64,000 nt of DNA from Diphasiastrum complanatum (taxonomy: Eukaryota; Streptophyta; Lycopodiopsida; Lycopodiales; Lycopodiaceae). A model generated the notes under the pieces. It made no database searches, was not told the DNA's origin, and worked only from the letters and a program-made list of their open reading frames with translations. Each line of letters opens with the position of its first letter. Position 1 is the first letter of the stretch. The stretch is from NCBI GenBank assembly GCA_029204225.1, contig CM055094.1, forward strand, positions 11,083,153-11,147,152. The letters run 5' to 3'. Of this stretch, positions 35,755-48,700 are shown piece by piece. Position numbers and translations under genes: made by a program.

Positions 35755-36830
35755 CCTTTTAAGCAAAGAGAACAAAATGTTGGCCAAAGCTTAAAACTTG
35801 TACAGTGAGGAGATCTATAAAGTCCTCAATCCAAGGGTCCAATACTAAACAAACCAATAACAAGCAACACAAGGGAATTGGATGGTGGACAAACCAACCC
35901 AACCAAACCGAGATCTTACGGATCTAGCCCCCAAGCTATGGATCAATCACTCATAAGGGATAGAGGAGTCGTACCAACAGCATATAGCTACTAGTCACAC
36001 AATCAAGCATTACACTAGTGAGAGCCCAATGGGTATACTTATACGCTCCAAGGCCCATGCACTACTAGTAGTGCACTGTGACACCTCACTGGACACCTAT
36101 GCAGCCTATTTGGGCCACATGATCCAGCTCCCCTATGACTCACTGATAGACCCATAATAAATCCACCATCATGAGTTTAGGCCTCCAACCATTAATTGCA
36201 ACCTTATGCACATGAGAGTCCCAAACCCCTCATAGTCATAATTAACTTACGGGTTGTAGGCTTATTGATCTCTAGCAGGACACGCTATCCAAGACCAATC
36301 GTGGGCATGACAATCTTCCCCCCTTATTCAGAGGTTCTTCCTTAAGCTTTCTTCTTGTTCCTAGGAATCATTGTCTGTGCGACCCTTCCATTGAACTAGA
36401 TGCTAGGTAACTATACGATTTTTTGATCATTTAGTTCTTGTAACCAAGATCTTTCCGGGTTCAAGTCGAGACACACCCGATGATTCATCCAACTTATGTA
36501 AAAAATTGGATGCACTTGAGTTCCCTCCGGGAGCTCCAACTGGTAAGCTAAGGATCCAAACTTTTTCAAGATCTCATACGGTCCTCTATACCTAGGGAAC
36601 AATTTGTAATGCTTGTCGGTACACATTGCACTAGAATCCTTCGAGATTCTCAAATACACCCAATCCCCCACTTGGAAGTCTCGACACGATCTTTTCATAT
36701 TAGCATAAGTTGGCTGGCCACAACTGGACATTTTCACGTTCTATCTATAGCATTTTCTCCATATCTTGTAGGAATTCCGCTACCTTCTGAAACTTGATCG
36801 TTCGAGTCTTTTATGAAATGGGTGATTGAG
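35751..36830 (-). pseudogene. Minus-strand gypsy pol tail and adjoining 3' LTR
   Basis: On the minus strand 36737-36411 encodes the end of a gypsy integrase: FQVGDWVYLRISKDSS, HYKLFPRYRGPYEILKKFGS and LELPEGTQVHPIFYISWM. Further left the purine-rich tract GGGGGGAAGAT (minus strand, about 36312-36322) precedes TGTCATGCCCACG, a plausible LTR start at 36312. The LTR would run left towards the CT array, with no visible end, so it may be cut by the array. The rest of the element is absent. Confidence 0.6.
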
Positions 36831-37053
36831 GTTCAAAACCATACATGCTATTTCAAAGAAAGTAAAAGCTAGTAAGGATGTCTTATTTGATGAAGCTCAA
36901 TGTTCCAAGATCGATTCAAGTGCATCTAATCCTTTATGTGCCCAAGATCTTGCAAGACCTGGGGAGGAGCTTCATGAAGATGTGCTTTTGGAGGATCAAT
37001 CTCAAGAGCCAAAGGGGCCGAGGAGATCTACAAGGAACAAGGCAAAGCCATAA
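36826..37053 (+). pseudogene. Copia pol fragment (integrase-RT linker)
   Basis: AISKKVKASKDVLFDEAQC, then an acidic linker and PRRSTRNKAKP, is the segment between integrase and RT in copia polyproteins (usual pattern ...V.SRDV.FDE... and RRS.R). Nothing of RT follows, so it is an isolated remnant. Confidence 0.6.
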
Positions 37054-38977
37054 AATAGAAATGATGGAGAAAGCACCTACTTAAGATCCAAACAAGATGT
37101 AGAAGCTAGACTACAAATCAATGTATTAATTCCTAGCTTATCTTGGATTGAACTCCATGACTAAGATCCAAACCTCTTCACACATGTGAATGTATGGCCT
37201 GTTGTTGCCTGTGTACTATACCCGAAACTCCAATCTCATTCGATGATCATAAAAAATCATATGCCAATAGCATTCATCAATCAAATCATAGACTCAAACT
37301 AGTCAAGAAGGAAAATCTCGATTTTGCTCATTATTGGATAAAAATCCCATCACATATTTATACATGTAGAGCTCGAACCTGAGCATATTAGGGCTTCTAT
37401 GCATTCATCATAACCTAACCCTAACATCTAACATAAATATCCACTTGATCCACCCTAATTAGAGGTCAAGATCTCGAGATCCCAAAACAATGAAAATCAT
37501 GCTATTTTTAGCTCCTAAAATCTCTCTAGCCTATCAAAGCACTAATTGGACTCATTCCAAAGGTGCCACTCCTATGCTAGGTTAGGAAGGAGACTTACAA
37601 AGAGTATCCTATGCTATTTTCACGTGTGACAAGCCACAACATGACCATAATACAATTTACAAGCAATATGACCAAAATTGGTCAAGCTAGAATTGTGAGA
37701 TTTTAACAAGAAGTATTCCACTACAATAGTGCCATCATCCATCCTCATCGTGTGTAATTTCATCTTTAAAAATCAAATGTGAGATGTATTGACTGTCTCA
37801 AATAGCTTTTTCTCATGCTTTTATCAATCCAGTCACAATAGTAATGTATTGAATTATGGCATCCTTCACTGATAAATTGATGAAGGTTTGAGCTCTTTAA
37901 ACTCAAATGCTCTTCTATCCTCATCAAAAATGGAATGTGTTTTCTCACCTGTAAGTATGTCACATAGTTCTTTTTCCATCAAAATGTTCTTCATTTAAAA
38001 TTTTAACCAAGTAATTGCACGTGCCTTCCAAGTTACTTACCTTTGATAGCACACTATCACTCATAGTATCCATAACTATGACAAGATGATTCCAGGTAGA
38101 AAAATTGACCTCTTAAATGAAAAATTCACATCAAAATTGACAAATGACATCTTTGACTAGTCAATCCAAGCTATGGTTGAGAAGATATGCCACCTTGAAG
38201 ACTTTAATCCTAAATTGTCAAGAAAGTACTCGAGCTTGAAAATGGCAATTAATACAAACTTGCCTTTTTCAAAAACTTCATCTATCATGCACAGATTGAG
38301 AGATTTTTGTATCAATGTGTAGCCCTTTTTACCAGCATAGTTGTTGTTCAATTAGATTTCAAAACAGTCTCTCCAGCTACATCAAAATATCACTGCTTTC
38401 TGGTTTTCTACAAGAAAACTTTAGTCGACAAAGCCTTCAAATATTTGGGAGAGTACTCCAAAAAGTGGGTCCCTTTTTTCAATGAAAAAAGAGTCTTTGG
38501 ATTTTCAAGCGATCTTGACCGTTGATTTTTTCAAATCCAAATTGAAGTTGACTTTTCTTGCACACGTGAAACTATGATTGGTGCACATTCACTACACCGT
38601 GTATCAAAACACTTAGATACACCAAGTTTTTAGATCAATTCAATACGAGAATGGAGGACTTTTTAGACAATATTGTTGGAAGTAAATCTCATTTGCGAAT
38701 GTTTGGCTAAATCTACTCACGATGTGGTGTAGTATAGAGAGGATCGTCCACTTTCTAAGTTTCTACCAAGCTTCAAACGGAGTGCAGAAATAGAAAACAA
38801 TGATGAAAGAACTAAGGCTTACCCAACTAGTGCTCGAAATAGAAATGAAACTAACTAAGATGACAAAATACAAAACCTTACTAACTTACCCAACTAGCAA
38901 GGTGATTAAACTAAATCCTGGATTAACACCCAAAGGGAATTAGAATGGAAGATTGCGGCTAACTAATAATCAATCAA
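37054..38977. other. Gene-free stretch among retroelement pieces
   Basis: No coding motif was seen on either strand. CACATGTGAATG (about 37182) and CACGTGTGAC (about 37621) resemble the LTR motif of the copia elements here and hint at decayed LTR DNA. Confidence 0.4.
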
Positions 38978-39362
38978 CAAATACATGCCACAATACACTC
39001 TATCATCTTGTGAGGCCGAGTACAAAGCACTCACTACAACAACTGAAGAGGTGCTTTGGATCAAGAGGTTAATCATGGAGCTAAAGTGCATCAAAGAGGA
39101 TGATCTTCCCTTGATCAAATGTGACAACATATCGGCACAAGCTCTTGCAAACAATTCTATTTTTCATGCAAGAAGCATGCATATAGAAGTGGCACACCAT
39201 TTCGTAAGCGAAAAGCTCATTGGAGGTGAAATCAACTTAGAACATGTCGACACATCTTCGTGTATTGCTGATCTTCTCACAAAGCCACTTTGCAAAAGTG
39301 CCTTCTCAAAGCATAGGTCTAATCTTGGTCTTATCTCAAGATCAATGCTTGATCCACATTAG
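38978..39362 (+). pseudogene. Copia RNase H fragment
   Basis: LSSCEAEYKALTTTTEEVLW, IKCDNISAQALANNSIFHAR, HIEVAHHFVSEKL and IADLLTKPLCKS are the C-terminal RNase H motifs of copia. It ends at the stop 39360-39362. The purine tract TTTTAGGAGGAG follows, then an LTR start. All upstream pol is missing. Confidence 0.85.
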
Positions 39363-39380
39363 ATACATTTTTAGGAGGAG

Positions 39381-40094
39381 TGTCAAAATATTGAAAAATC
39401 TATCTAATGTTGTAAGTATGGGTCCTAAAAATGGCAAAGATGAATTGAGCTCTTTTGGCTTAGTAAAGACCCATCTTAGAATAAAATATTCAAGGTAGGT
39501 AGAAGTAGAAACTCGAGCTACCATAGGAATTGCCATTTGTACTTTACATGCCACATTTAATGCATGAAAAGACTATGTGGCACAATTAGACATAGTGAGG
39601 TGGCTTGGATAAGTCTAGATAGCTTGAGATGTGGATCCACAACTCCAATTCAACTCAAAGTAGGAGAAGAGTCCATGGATCTATATATATGTGATGTACT
39701 CTCATTGAGAAAATGATGAAATTTGTGTGTAATGCAAATATGGAGACAAGCTCTTTGTGCCCTCTCTCTCTCTCCACGAGTTTTGTACTTGCTATTTTCT
39801 CTCTCTAGCCAAGCAGAGGCATTTATGATGCTTTGTCTTATGTTTTGTTGACAGATCTTGCTTGTAACACAATAATATTGCTTGTATGATCAGCTTTCCT
39901 ATTGACAACCAATGCTAGTCTGATCTTTATGGTGTTATTGTGCTTAGGAGATCAAAAATACTTTGTGTTGGGCGTCCCACACGTGTGAAGTCAGCAGTTT
40001 CTGCATCTTGTAGCCCATTATAGCGGGAGAGCTGTTCCGCAAATATTCCTGCTCTCTTCTCCATTCGCGTTCTCCATACTCCCTTGCCCCATCA
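39381..40094 (+). mobile_element. Copia LTR between two partial elements
   Basis: It starts TGTCAAAATATTG after a polypurine tract, and ends CCCCATCA just before the primer-site-like TGGTATCAAAGC (40098-40109). It therefore serves as 3' LTR of the RNase H fragment and as 5' LTR for the gag that follows, or two LTRs are fused. It contains CACACGTGTG at 39978-39987 and CTCTATATATATG (about 39678) as a TATA candidate. Confidence 0.55.
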
Positions 40095-40162
40095 GATTGG
40101 TATCAAAGCGTAGCTCAAATAAACTGAGAGATTAAGTTTGTTCTATTTGTATTACTGTTGAC

Positions 40163-41105
40163 ATGTCTCATATTGGTAACTCTTCGTCTTTATCATCCAA
40201 CGAGGCTAGAATAATTGACAAGTTCAATGGTTCTAAAAACTTCGGATGACGTTGATAGATAGAGATCTTTGGGATGTAGTAGAAAATTTTGACCTGAAAC
40301 CAGAAGATGGTGATCAAGCAAAGACATGGAAGATCAAAGATTAGAAAGCCTTAGCATGTATCACACTCAATCTGGACGACTCTTAAATATCCCATTTAAC
40401 CATGTGCAAAACCTCTAAGGAAGCACTGGATTTGTTATCAAGTCTATACGAGACTCAAGTTGTAACTACCAGGTCACACTTTAGAAGGAAGTTCTTCACA
40501 CTTAACATGTCTGATTCTACTGCCATCACTTCTCATATCAATAGCTTCAAATCTTTAATGGATCAGTTATAAGTTGTAGGATGTGCTATTCAAGATGATG
40601 ATGTCATTATGACCTTGCTTTCTTCTCTTCCAAAGTCGTATGAACACTTTGTCATGATGATCTCCACACAACCCGACCTTACTCTTCAAAAGGTAATCGA
40701 TCATCTTCTTCAAGAAGAAATACAGAGAAAGACCAGCAGCCTGTCCATCAAAGACAAGTTCATGGCCTTGTACACCAAGAAGAAAGACTATTCCAAGGGC
40801 AAGAATCAAGTGCAACAACAACAACAACAGAAGCCTCATACTCAAGCTGAAAATAGTGGATTGCCAAAGAAGCTTTTCTGTAGATATTGCAAGAGAGCTA
40901 ATCACGACATCAAGGAATGTCATATTCGCATCTACAACGAGGCAAAAAAGCAACAACAACATCAACCAGGCTCCTCCAATGTGGCGAAATTCAAGGACCA
41001 AGATACACAATTGTTAATGGCTTACAACAGTGGCAACAAAGACCACAATAGATCTTTGGTTGTATATGTTTTGTTCACAATCCTAAACAACTTAGGAAGA
41101 AGCTG
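40163..41105 (+). pseudogene. Copia gag remnant
   Basis: ATG 40163 begins MSHIGNSSSLSSNEARI and IDKFNGSKNFG. Frame changes and stops are present near 40250, 40340, 40385 and 40568. The body follows the UBN2-type gag pattern (SKEALDLLSSLYETQ, VVTTRSHFRRKFFTLNMSD, LPKSYEHFVMMIS). A glutamine-rich linker precedes the zinc knuckle CRYCKRANHDIKEC. It cannot make a full Gag. Confidence 0.75.
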
Positions 41106-41106
41106 A

Positions 41107-41225
41107 ATCATAGGACAAATATGTATTTTCATTGGCTATCTGATGAACATAAGGCTTACAAAGTTTATGATCCATCCACCAATGTAGTATGTGTAGGGAT
41201 GTAATCTTTCAAGAGCATACATACT
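41107..41225 (+). pseudogene. Copia integrase C-terminal scrap
   Basis: Across two frames the sequence reads like KYVFIGYSDEHKAYKVYDPS followed by a V.RDVIF.E pattern, as at the integrase end of copia. It directly follows the gag remnant, so protease and the integrase core are deleted. Confidence 0.45.
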
Positions 41226-43930
41226 ATAATTTCAAACAACCATCGATAAATGATGTTGTGTCATTTCATCGTATTTTACGCAGCATGGAATCTTCCAACG
41301 TTCTACAAAACCTGTAGCTACAGCTACAAAATGTTGGAATTTAACTCCTACTCATCCCAACAGCCTTTCTTTTTTCTCTCAATTTTACTCTCTCAAATGA
41401 AACCTGCAGAAAATGAACTATTTTTCCAACAGTCTGCATTTTTGGACTGATTGTCGCTACAATCTACATTTTTTCTCGCAAGTTTTGACAGGCAAAAAAC
41501 CCGACACTGTCGCCTTTTCGGTTTTTAGGCCATTTCAGACACTTCCAGAAATGCGACAATACTTCGTGAAAAATGCAAAAAATACGACACTTTGCAGAAA
41601 TACACAGGATTCCAAGTACAGACTGTCTACATCTTCACGCTCCAATAACAACTATTCTAATTAGTCAGTTAACCAGCTGTTAAGCGATCTTGTAAATGTA
41701 AAGCTAGAATAATGCAAGATCTTCCAGTTGTTATATATGTAAATGAGCGATTCAAAGAAGATAGATCTACGACCAAAATTGGTCTTTTAGTAGCTGACTC
41801 CTCAGAGTTAGTGATTATACAGAGAGAAAGAAATACTCAGAACTCTAGCAAATGATTTGAGTCTATAAGTAGGATCACGCGCTTATCAGTGCAATTGTAT
41901 TCTGATCCGATTGTTGTTTAAAGACATTATTATATAGATTCTCTATTGTTCTACATCTTTGCATTTTTGTTGAATAAAACTAACTCTCATTCCTCTTACG
42001 CAAATATCATTATCAGATAAATGTATGGTTGCCTCTGATGCCTAAGTTATTTCTACGTTCTCTTCATATTAGGTTATCAGCAATAGAGGATTGCATGGCT
42101 GTCTCAGACGTCTAATCATTTCTGTGATCTCTCTTTCATGGCAGTCTAAGACTCCTACACTGATAATCTTATTCAACACAAAAAAAATAGCTCGTAATCT
42201 TTGTTCTCTAGGCAATCCAAGATCCTTTAATAAAAATTTTGTTTTATCAATTGGCATCAACATCTAAGATTCCAAACCTACCATCAATGTCACAAGGAGG
42301 GTATCTACTCTATCCAAAACAACCAAGTAAGATCCTACCTGCCCGCCATGTCAGTTATGAATACCGATAGGATCATCACGACAATATCACATGAGCACAA
42401 TAGCAAACAACAATTAAAACTGCTACTCAATCAAAAAGTTCATTGAGAACTTCTACATTACCAAGACATTTACCAGATCAAAATTGACAATAGACATTAT
42501 ATGAAATGAGTTATTGCAAGGCGTATAGGAAACCAATATTCCGTCATCTACTACTATTCCTAGACAAGAGCACCCTCTCTAGAAAATTGACATTTTTACT
42601 GCACTTTTGCAACCTCAAATCCTTATGTCTTTCCACTTTCGGATGAGATTTTCCACTAACTACATATCACAAAACAACTCTACAAAATAGAAAATCTAAC
42701 CAGCGGTTCATTTATGAATCTCATGATCCAAAGAATACTAATGGGAATAGTATTTTTTCCTTCTATGTAGTATCTGGAGCAACCCATTCATTACTTCCAA
42801 AACTAGGTAATGGAATTGGGACTATTTGTCCAAAAAAAAAAAATTATATCAAGAATGTACATTGATTCATAAAAAAGATTCCATAATCAGCTAGGCCTTT
42901 TGCAGTTCTACCTCTATATTGCAACTGTCTAATATCAGTTTGTACTACATCTAACACACCTGCAAGAGATCCACTTGGGTCCCATTCATTTCTATTGGAT
43001 GGATATAAATCTAGAAGAGAAAAAATGATCAGATTGGCAACTTTAGTAATAGATAATAAGGAATGACAAAAAATCAAGTATTGTAATATATCAATACTCA
43101 CAGTTGTTTTTTTTGTGATCCTGACGGTTGAATTTTTGCACACTTATCTCTGAATGCATATATATATATATATATGTATATATAATTTCGGAAATACAAT
43201 TTCCTTCTTATGATGTTCTAAAATCCAATATCATGGCCTTCCAATAAGATCGATATGATAGTTTTTTCCTTTTGCTTTTTCAAAATGTTTCTTTAAATAA
43301 TGGATGCGTCAGAACCCAAGAGTTTTTTGAATATTTTCTTGGCAACCATAATCCATTGTCATCTTTCTCATTGGAGAAGCACAGAGGCGATTGAGGAGCA
43401 CGACTTCCTTGATGACGCCATTCGTTATGTGTAGGCCAAAATTTGAAACACTGAACTATGAATCTGAGAATATGTGTAGGCAAAAAGCCATGAATCTGAA
43501 AATATTTGTAGGCAAAAATTTGAAACACTGAACTATTTGGCGCTATGAGTTAACTCTAGTTAGTCCTGTAAACCATGATTTGACAATGCATTTACATTAA
43601 TGCTACATTGACTTTCTCAATCCAACCATCTGTCATATTCATTTTCAATATTTTTGGGCCTCTTCGGGTAGTGATGAGCTAGAAGAGCAGGCCTCAACAT
43701 CCAATAGCATTTCCACGTGTTGCCCGACGAAACTTTTATACATCTAAAAAGTTTTTATTTTATATATATATGAGAAAAGCTACATTACATAGAAGCCTGA
43801 TATCAAGGTTTCTATTGGTTCAAATGGCTATGAAAATGAGAAAAAAAATAAAAAGACATTTTTTTCAGAGGCCCTCATCAAGCTCTAAGTTTCTCTAATG
43901 ATGTTTAAAACATCAATCTCCATTCTAACG
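41226..43930. other. Gene-free stretch with short repeats
   Basis: No gene was recognised. The minus-strand frame 43143-42844 has protein-like composition (DLYPSNRNEWDPSGSLAGVL) but no known family. A TA/TATG microsatellite lies at 43157-43185. A partial duplication around TTTGAAACACTGAACTAT (43441-43458 and 43510-43527) is also present. Confidence 0.4.
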
Positions 43931-43935
43931 TGTAT

Positions 43936-44590
43936 TGTGAAAATTGTCAACATTTCCTAGCTAGTTTGAGGCCTAAATTGGCTAAAATTGTAAATAGTTT
44001 TGGTTCTGGAGTTTCACACGTGTGAACCAGGCCACAATGTTTTTATTTACTGTATTTTTTCAGTATGATGAAGTGTCAAACTTCATACCCTTCAAAATGA
44101 GACCATTTTGATGTATTTTGGTCATATAAGCCATTTTTAGCTATTTTTCCTATATAGGGAATATCTAGGGTCAAGTACCTTCTAGAGAGAGGAGAGAGAG
44201 TCATCTTCCTCATCCATAAATAGTAGGGAAGTCGTGGAGAACAGGTTGGAGAAACCTTTTGTATGCTTCATTGAGATCAATAGATCATTGTCATTGTTTC
44301 TTCCTCCATTGAGAGCATTGTTGTGTGTATTGTCTTCAAGCTATTGTGTATGATCTTAGGTGCTTTCCAAAAGTGATAGGCTGATGTATTATGGACTGTA
44401 TAATGCTATTTTGGGCCGCACTTGATGTTTATGGAAGTTTCCATTTGTGATAAATGCTTTTTGATCAAGTTCTTTGCATTCTAGGTAGCATAGAATGTGT
44501 TGCCAATTCCTAGCTTATGTAGTTTGGAGTGCAAGCATTCAAGCCGATGATCTTGGAGTTTAGATCCACTTAGGATCTGTATTTTTCACA
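43936..44590 (+). repeat. 5' LTR of the young copia
   Basis: It starts TGTGAAAATTG and ends ATTTTTCACA, with TG...CA ends and an 8-bp terminal inverted repeat. The TATA candidate CCATAAATAG lies near 44214. The palindrome TTCACACGTGTGAA at 44013-44026 lies upstream of it, in U3. Confidence 0.97.
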
Positions 44591-44603
44591 TGGTATCAGA
44601 GCT
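44591..44603 (+). other. Primer binding site
   Basis: TGGTATCAGAGCT directly adjoins the LTR and is complementary to the 3' end of initiator tRNA-Met. Confidence 0.9.
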
Positions 44604-45762
44604 GGTTGGCTTCTATTTACAGTAAGTATTCCATTTTTGGTGATATTTGGATGTTTGATCAAGTTCTAGCATGATTTTGCATTGCTTTGTTGATCAAATC
44701 TTACTAACCTTTGTTTTGTGAGTTGAACTTGTGGATCAAAAGCATATTTCAGGTCTATTGAAGATCAGAGGCTGAAAAGAAACTATTTTGGATCAGATCA
44801 TAACACCTAATCATTTGTGATTGTGAGGCTTGTGCATATTCAATACTAACAATGTTCTTTTCAATCCTATTGTTGACAATCTCCATTCTTGGATGAACAC
44901 TCTCCTTAAGTGGATGAAACTTCTCCTTAAGTGGATGACAAATGCTCTTTTGAGTGAGTTGTAACTCTCCTAAAGGCTGAGCAAAGCTCCCATTTGGATG
45001 AAAGATCCCCTTTTTTGGGTGAACATATTGTAAGCTCCATTGTGAAGAGCATATTGTAAAGATTGTCATCAATTTTGGCATAAATTTTGGTGTACTTTGT
45101 TGAGCATGTAAGTAACTCTCCTTATGTAATTTGATTGGAGCATTTGCTGGAAGGTGTTAACCATTATGCAAGTGTGTTTTCAGGTTCTTAACAGGTTGAG
45201 GAACATTCTCATGTGAAGTGATCTTAGATCTACATCTAAACACCAAGATTTGACAAGATAGTGAAGCTAGTCTTGTGATTCACTAAGTGTGCTCATTCAT
45301 TCACCTCTAAATCTTGTATTTATCACTTGCTGGAGTTTATAAACTTTTAGAAGTGTGGTTTACATGTGGTTTTACAGGTTGAATCAATATCTTAGTGTGT
45401 TGATCATATGTTGATCAAGTTTGTTCATTACTAGGTAATCTTGGCATCCTAGTTTTGGGTATTTTCTAAGAATGCAAGTAACTCTTCACACCATAACTTG
45501 ATTTGGTCACTTGCTGGAAAGTTTGAGAGCTTAAGCAAGAGTGTGTTCAGGTTGGTTTGATTTTGTAATCCATTCTTAGTGTGTGCAAAGTGTTGCATGT
45601 GTTTCAATCTTCCTTTCTATGCTTGGAAACCATCTAGGTTCAAGATAGAAGTGTTTTAGGGTCCTAAATCTTCATAGATCTCTTTATCTATCATTTGTTG
45701 AGAGAAAAGTGAGTGCTAAGTGCTTTAGGACAGAACCTAAAAGTTGAAGAAACATTAGAATC
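44604..45762 (+). other. Long leader with intron-like signals and short tandem repeats
   Basis: The leader is 1.16 kb. GTAAGTA occurs at 44622 and 45108, each followed by TTTCAGG-type acceptors (44752, 45183). Around 44885-45025 a degenerate 21-23-bp unit (GGATGAA..CTCTCCTTAAGT) recurs about six times. Many upstream ATGs precede the gag-pol start, so splicing or re-initiation may be needed. Confidence 0.5.
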
Positions 45763-48700
45763 ATGGCTTCCAATGGTGGGATCATGCTAGAGTCTAGTGA
45801 AAGGTTGAGTTCATCAAACTACTCTACTTGGAAAGTGAGGATGGAGTCCTTACTTGAGTTGAATGAACTCATGGACATAGTTGCAGAAATTGAAGAGAGA
45901 CCTCTCACACTTCAAGAGCAACAAAGGTTTGATAAGAAGGCCAAAAGGGCTCTTCATATCATTAAAATGAATGTTACAAATGAACTTCTCAAGGAAGTTG
46001 GAAAGTGTCAAAGTGCAAGTGAGGCATGGAATGCCTTAAAGAAGCTCTTTGAATCAAAGTCCACATCTAGGGTATTGACCCTAAGGAGACAAATATTTTC
46101 TAGTAGGCAAAGAGAGGGTGAAAGTGCTCATGCATTTATCTTGAGAGTTAAGTCCCTAAGTGATGATTTAGCATGCATTGATGAGAACATAAAAGATGGT
46201 GAAATAGTCCAAGTTATGTTGAATGGTTTGCTAAATGAACATGCTAACCTTGTGCAAAGTTTTGCCATTCAAAGAGTCTTGCCAAGTGTGGTTGACTTGC
46301 AAGAAATCTTATTGGCTGAAGAACATAGGTTGCAATCAAAGCTTGATGGTGCATCCTTGCAAGGTGGAGGTGAAGAGGCTTTCTTCACAAAAGGCAAATT
46401 CAAGGGCAAAGGTAAAGGCAAAGGGAAATGGTCCAAAGGTGGTAACTTTGATCATGATGATCACTCTTCCTCTTCCTCTTCTACTAAGAACAATAAGTCA
46501 AAGTTCAAGTGCTTTTATTGTGGGATAAAAGGTCATTTTGCAAATGAATGTTATAAGAAGAAAAGAGAGCAAGGAGAGAGGCAAGGAAATCTTACAATAG
46601 ATGAGGAAGAACATAACACATGTGAATCACTTGTTATGACTTCAAGTTTGTTAGCCAACATAGATGATAATGATCCTTGGTGGATTGATAGTGGAGCCTC
46701 ATCTCACATGACAAGACATAAGGAATACTTTACATCCTTATTGTCTTATGAGGGAGAAGGTAACATCATCTACACTGCAAATGATGGTCAATGTGACATC
46801 AAAGGCATAGGCACTATTCCTATTTCCCTTTCAACAAATAGGAAAGCAAATCTTGAAAATGTCTTGTACATTCCTTCAATCACTAAGAATTTGCTTAATG
46901 TAAGTCAAATGATTGACAAAGTACTTGATGTGGAGTTCATTGGAGATGCATGTTTGATAAGTAAATGTGGATCCTTGATTGCTCAAGGTAGGAGGCATGG
47001 TAAACTTTTCAAGCTTGATGCATGTGTGATCTCTAATCATGAAGGATGTATGGCTAGGGAGCAATTGACAAACCAAGAAGTTTGGCACAAGAGGTTGGGC
47101 CATCCCAACTTCAAATCTTTGGAGGTAATGGCAAAGAAAGAGCTTGTTCTTGGTCTCCCTAAAAGTCTTGTTGCAAACAATAGTGTTTGTGAACATTGTG
47201 CCTTGTCCAAATCTCATAGACTTGCTTATTCTAGATCTACTTCTAGATCTAAAGAAGCTTTTCAACTTGTGCATTCTGATATTCATTCTTCTAGTACAAC
47301 TAGCAATGGTGGGGCAAAGATGTATGCAACTTTCATTGATGACTTTAGTAGGTATACTTGGATCTATCTTCTTAAAAGTAAGGATGAAGTGTTTGCTGCA
47401 TTTGTCAAGTTCAAGAATGAAATGGAAAACCAATTCAATACAAAGATCAAATGCTTAAGATCTGATAATGGAGGGGAATACACCTCAAATAGGTTCAAAG
47501 ACTTTTGTATAGCACATGGGATTAAGAGGGAGATGTCTAGTCCTAGGACTCCACAACAGAATGGAGTGGCCGAGAGGAAGAATAGAACCCTTTGTGAATG
47601 TGCCAAGGCAATGAGACTACATGCTAATCTTGCTAAGTCTTTTTGGGGGGAAGCTTTAGCATGTGCTAACTATCTATGTAATAGATGGACAAGTGCTTCC
47701 TTGGATGGTAAAACTCCTCATGAGGTTCTTTATGGTAGAAGGCCGAGTGTCAAGCATTGTAGGATCTTTGGATGTACATGTTTTGTCAATATCACACTTG
47801 ATGATAGAACTAAAGAAGATCCTTCATCAAAGAAGGGTGTGTTTGTTGGATATAGTGAAGTAAGCAAGGCTTACAAAGTGTACATTCCTTCTACAAAGAA
47901 AGTTGTCATAAGTAGGGATGTCATCTTTCATGAAGAGAATGTTTCCAATGTTGTTGATGTTGATGTTGATGTGCCTACTAATCATCATGATGTGCAAGAT
48001 GTCTTGGATGAAGATGGAGATGCCACTCCAAAGCAAACTTCAAGGAAGACTCAAAGGCAAAGGGCTAAGCCATCAAGGCTAACCTATGATGAAAAAGGAA
48101 AGCAAGTGGTGGACAACTCTAACTTTGCTTTTCTTACCTCTTTTGATGAACCAACTTGTGTAGGTGAAGCAATTCAAAAGAAGGAATGGATCCAAGCCAT
48201 GGATCATGAGCATCAAGCACTCATCAAAAGCAACACATGGAGGTTGGTAAAGCTTCCAAAGGACAAGAAGGCAATTGGTTGTAAGTGGATCTTCAAGATC
48301 AAGACAAATCAAGATGGATCAATCAACAAGTACAAGGCAAGGTTGGTGGCAAAGGGGTATGCTCAAGAATATGGTATTGACTATGATGAGACCTTTGCAC
48401 CCGTGGCAAAGATGGTAACTATTCGAATCCTAATCTCTCTTGCAACTCTTTATGATTGGGATATGTGGCAAATGGATGTTACTAATGCCTTCTTGAATGG
48501 TGATCTTGAAGAAGATATTTACATGGAGCAACCCGAGGGCTATGTTTCACATGATGAGCCTAATCATGTGTGCTATCTCCAAAAGAGTTTGTATGGGCTA
48601 AAGCAAGCACCAAGGAGTTGGTATGCTAAGCTCAATTCCTTCTTACTTTCTCAAAACTTTGTTATGAGTGAGTATGATCATTCTCTCTACTTTAGATTGA

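Noticed and set aside
36826-39362. Copia pieces 36826-37053 and 38978-39362 as one element split by an insertion
   Set aside because: RT is wholly absent between them and no insertion edges or target duplications were found; kept as separate remnants.
42844-43143. 99-codon minus-strand frame as a gene
   Set aside because: Protein-like in places but without a recognised family, start context or neighbours; left inside the spacer entry.
46876-48312. Minus-strand and alternate-frame ORFs inside the young copia
   Set aside because: Shadows of the intact gag-pol frame, with no motif of their own.
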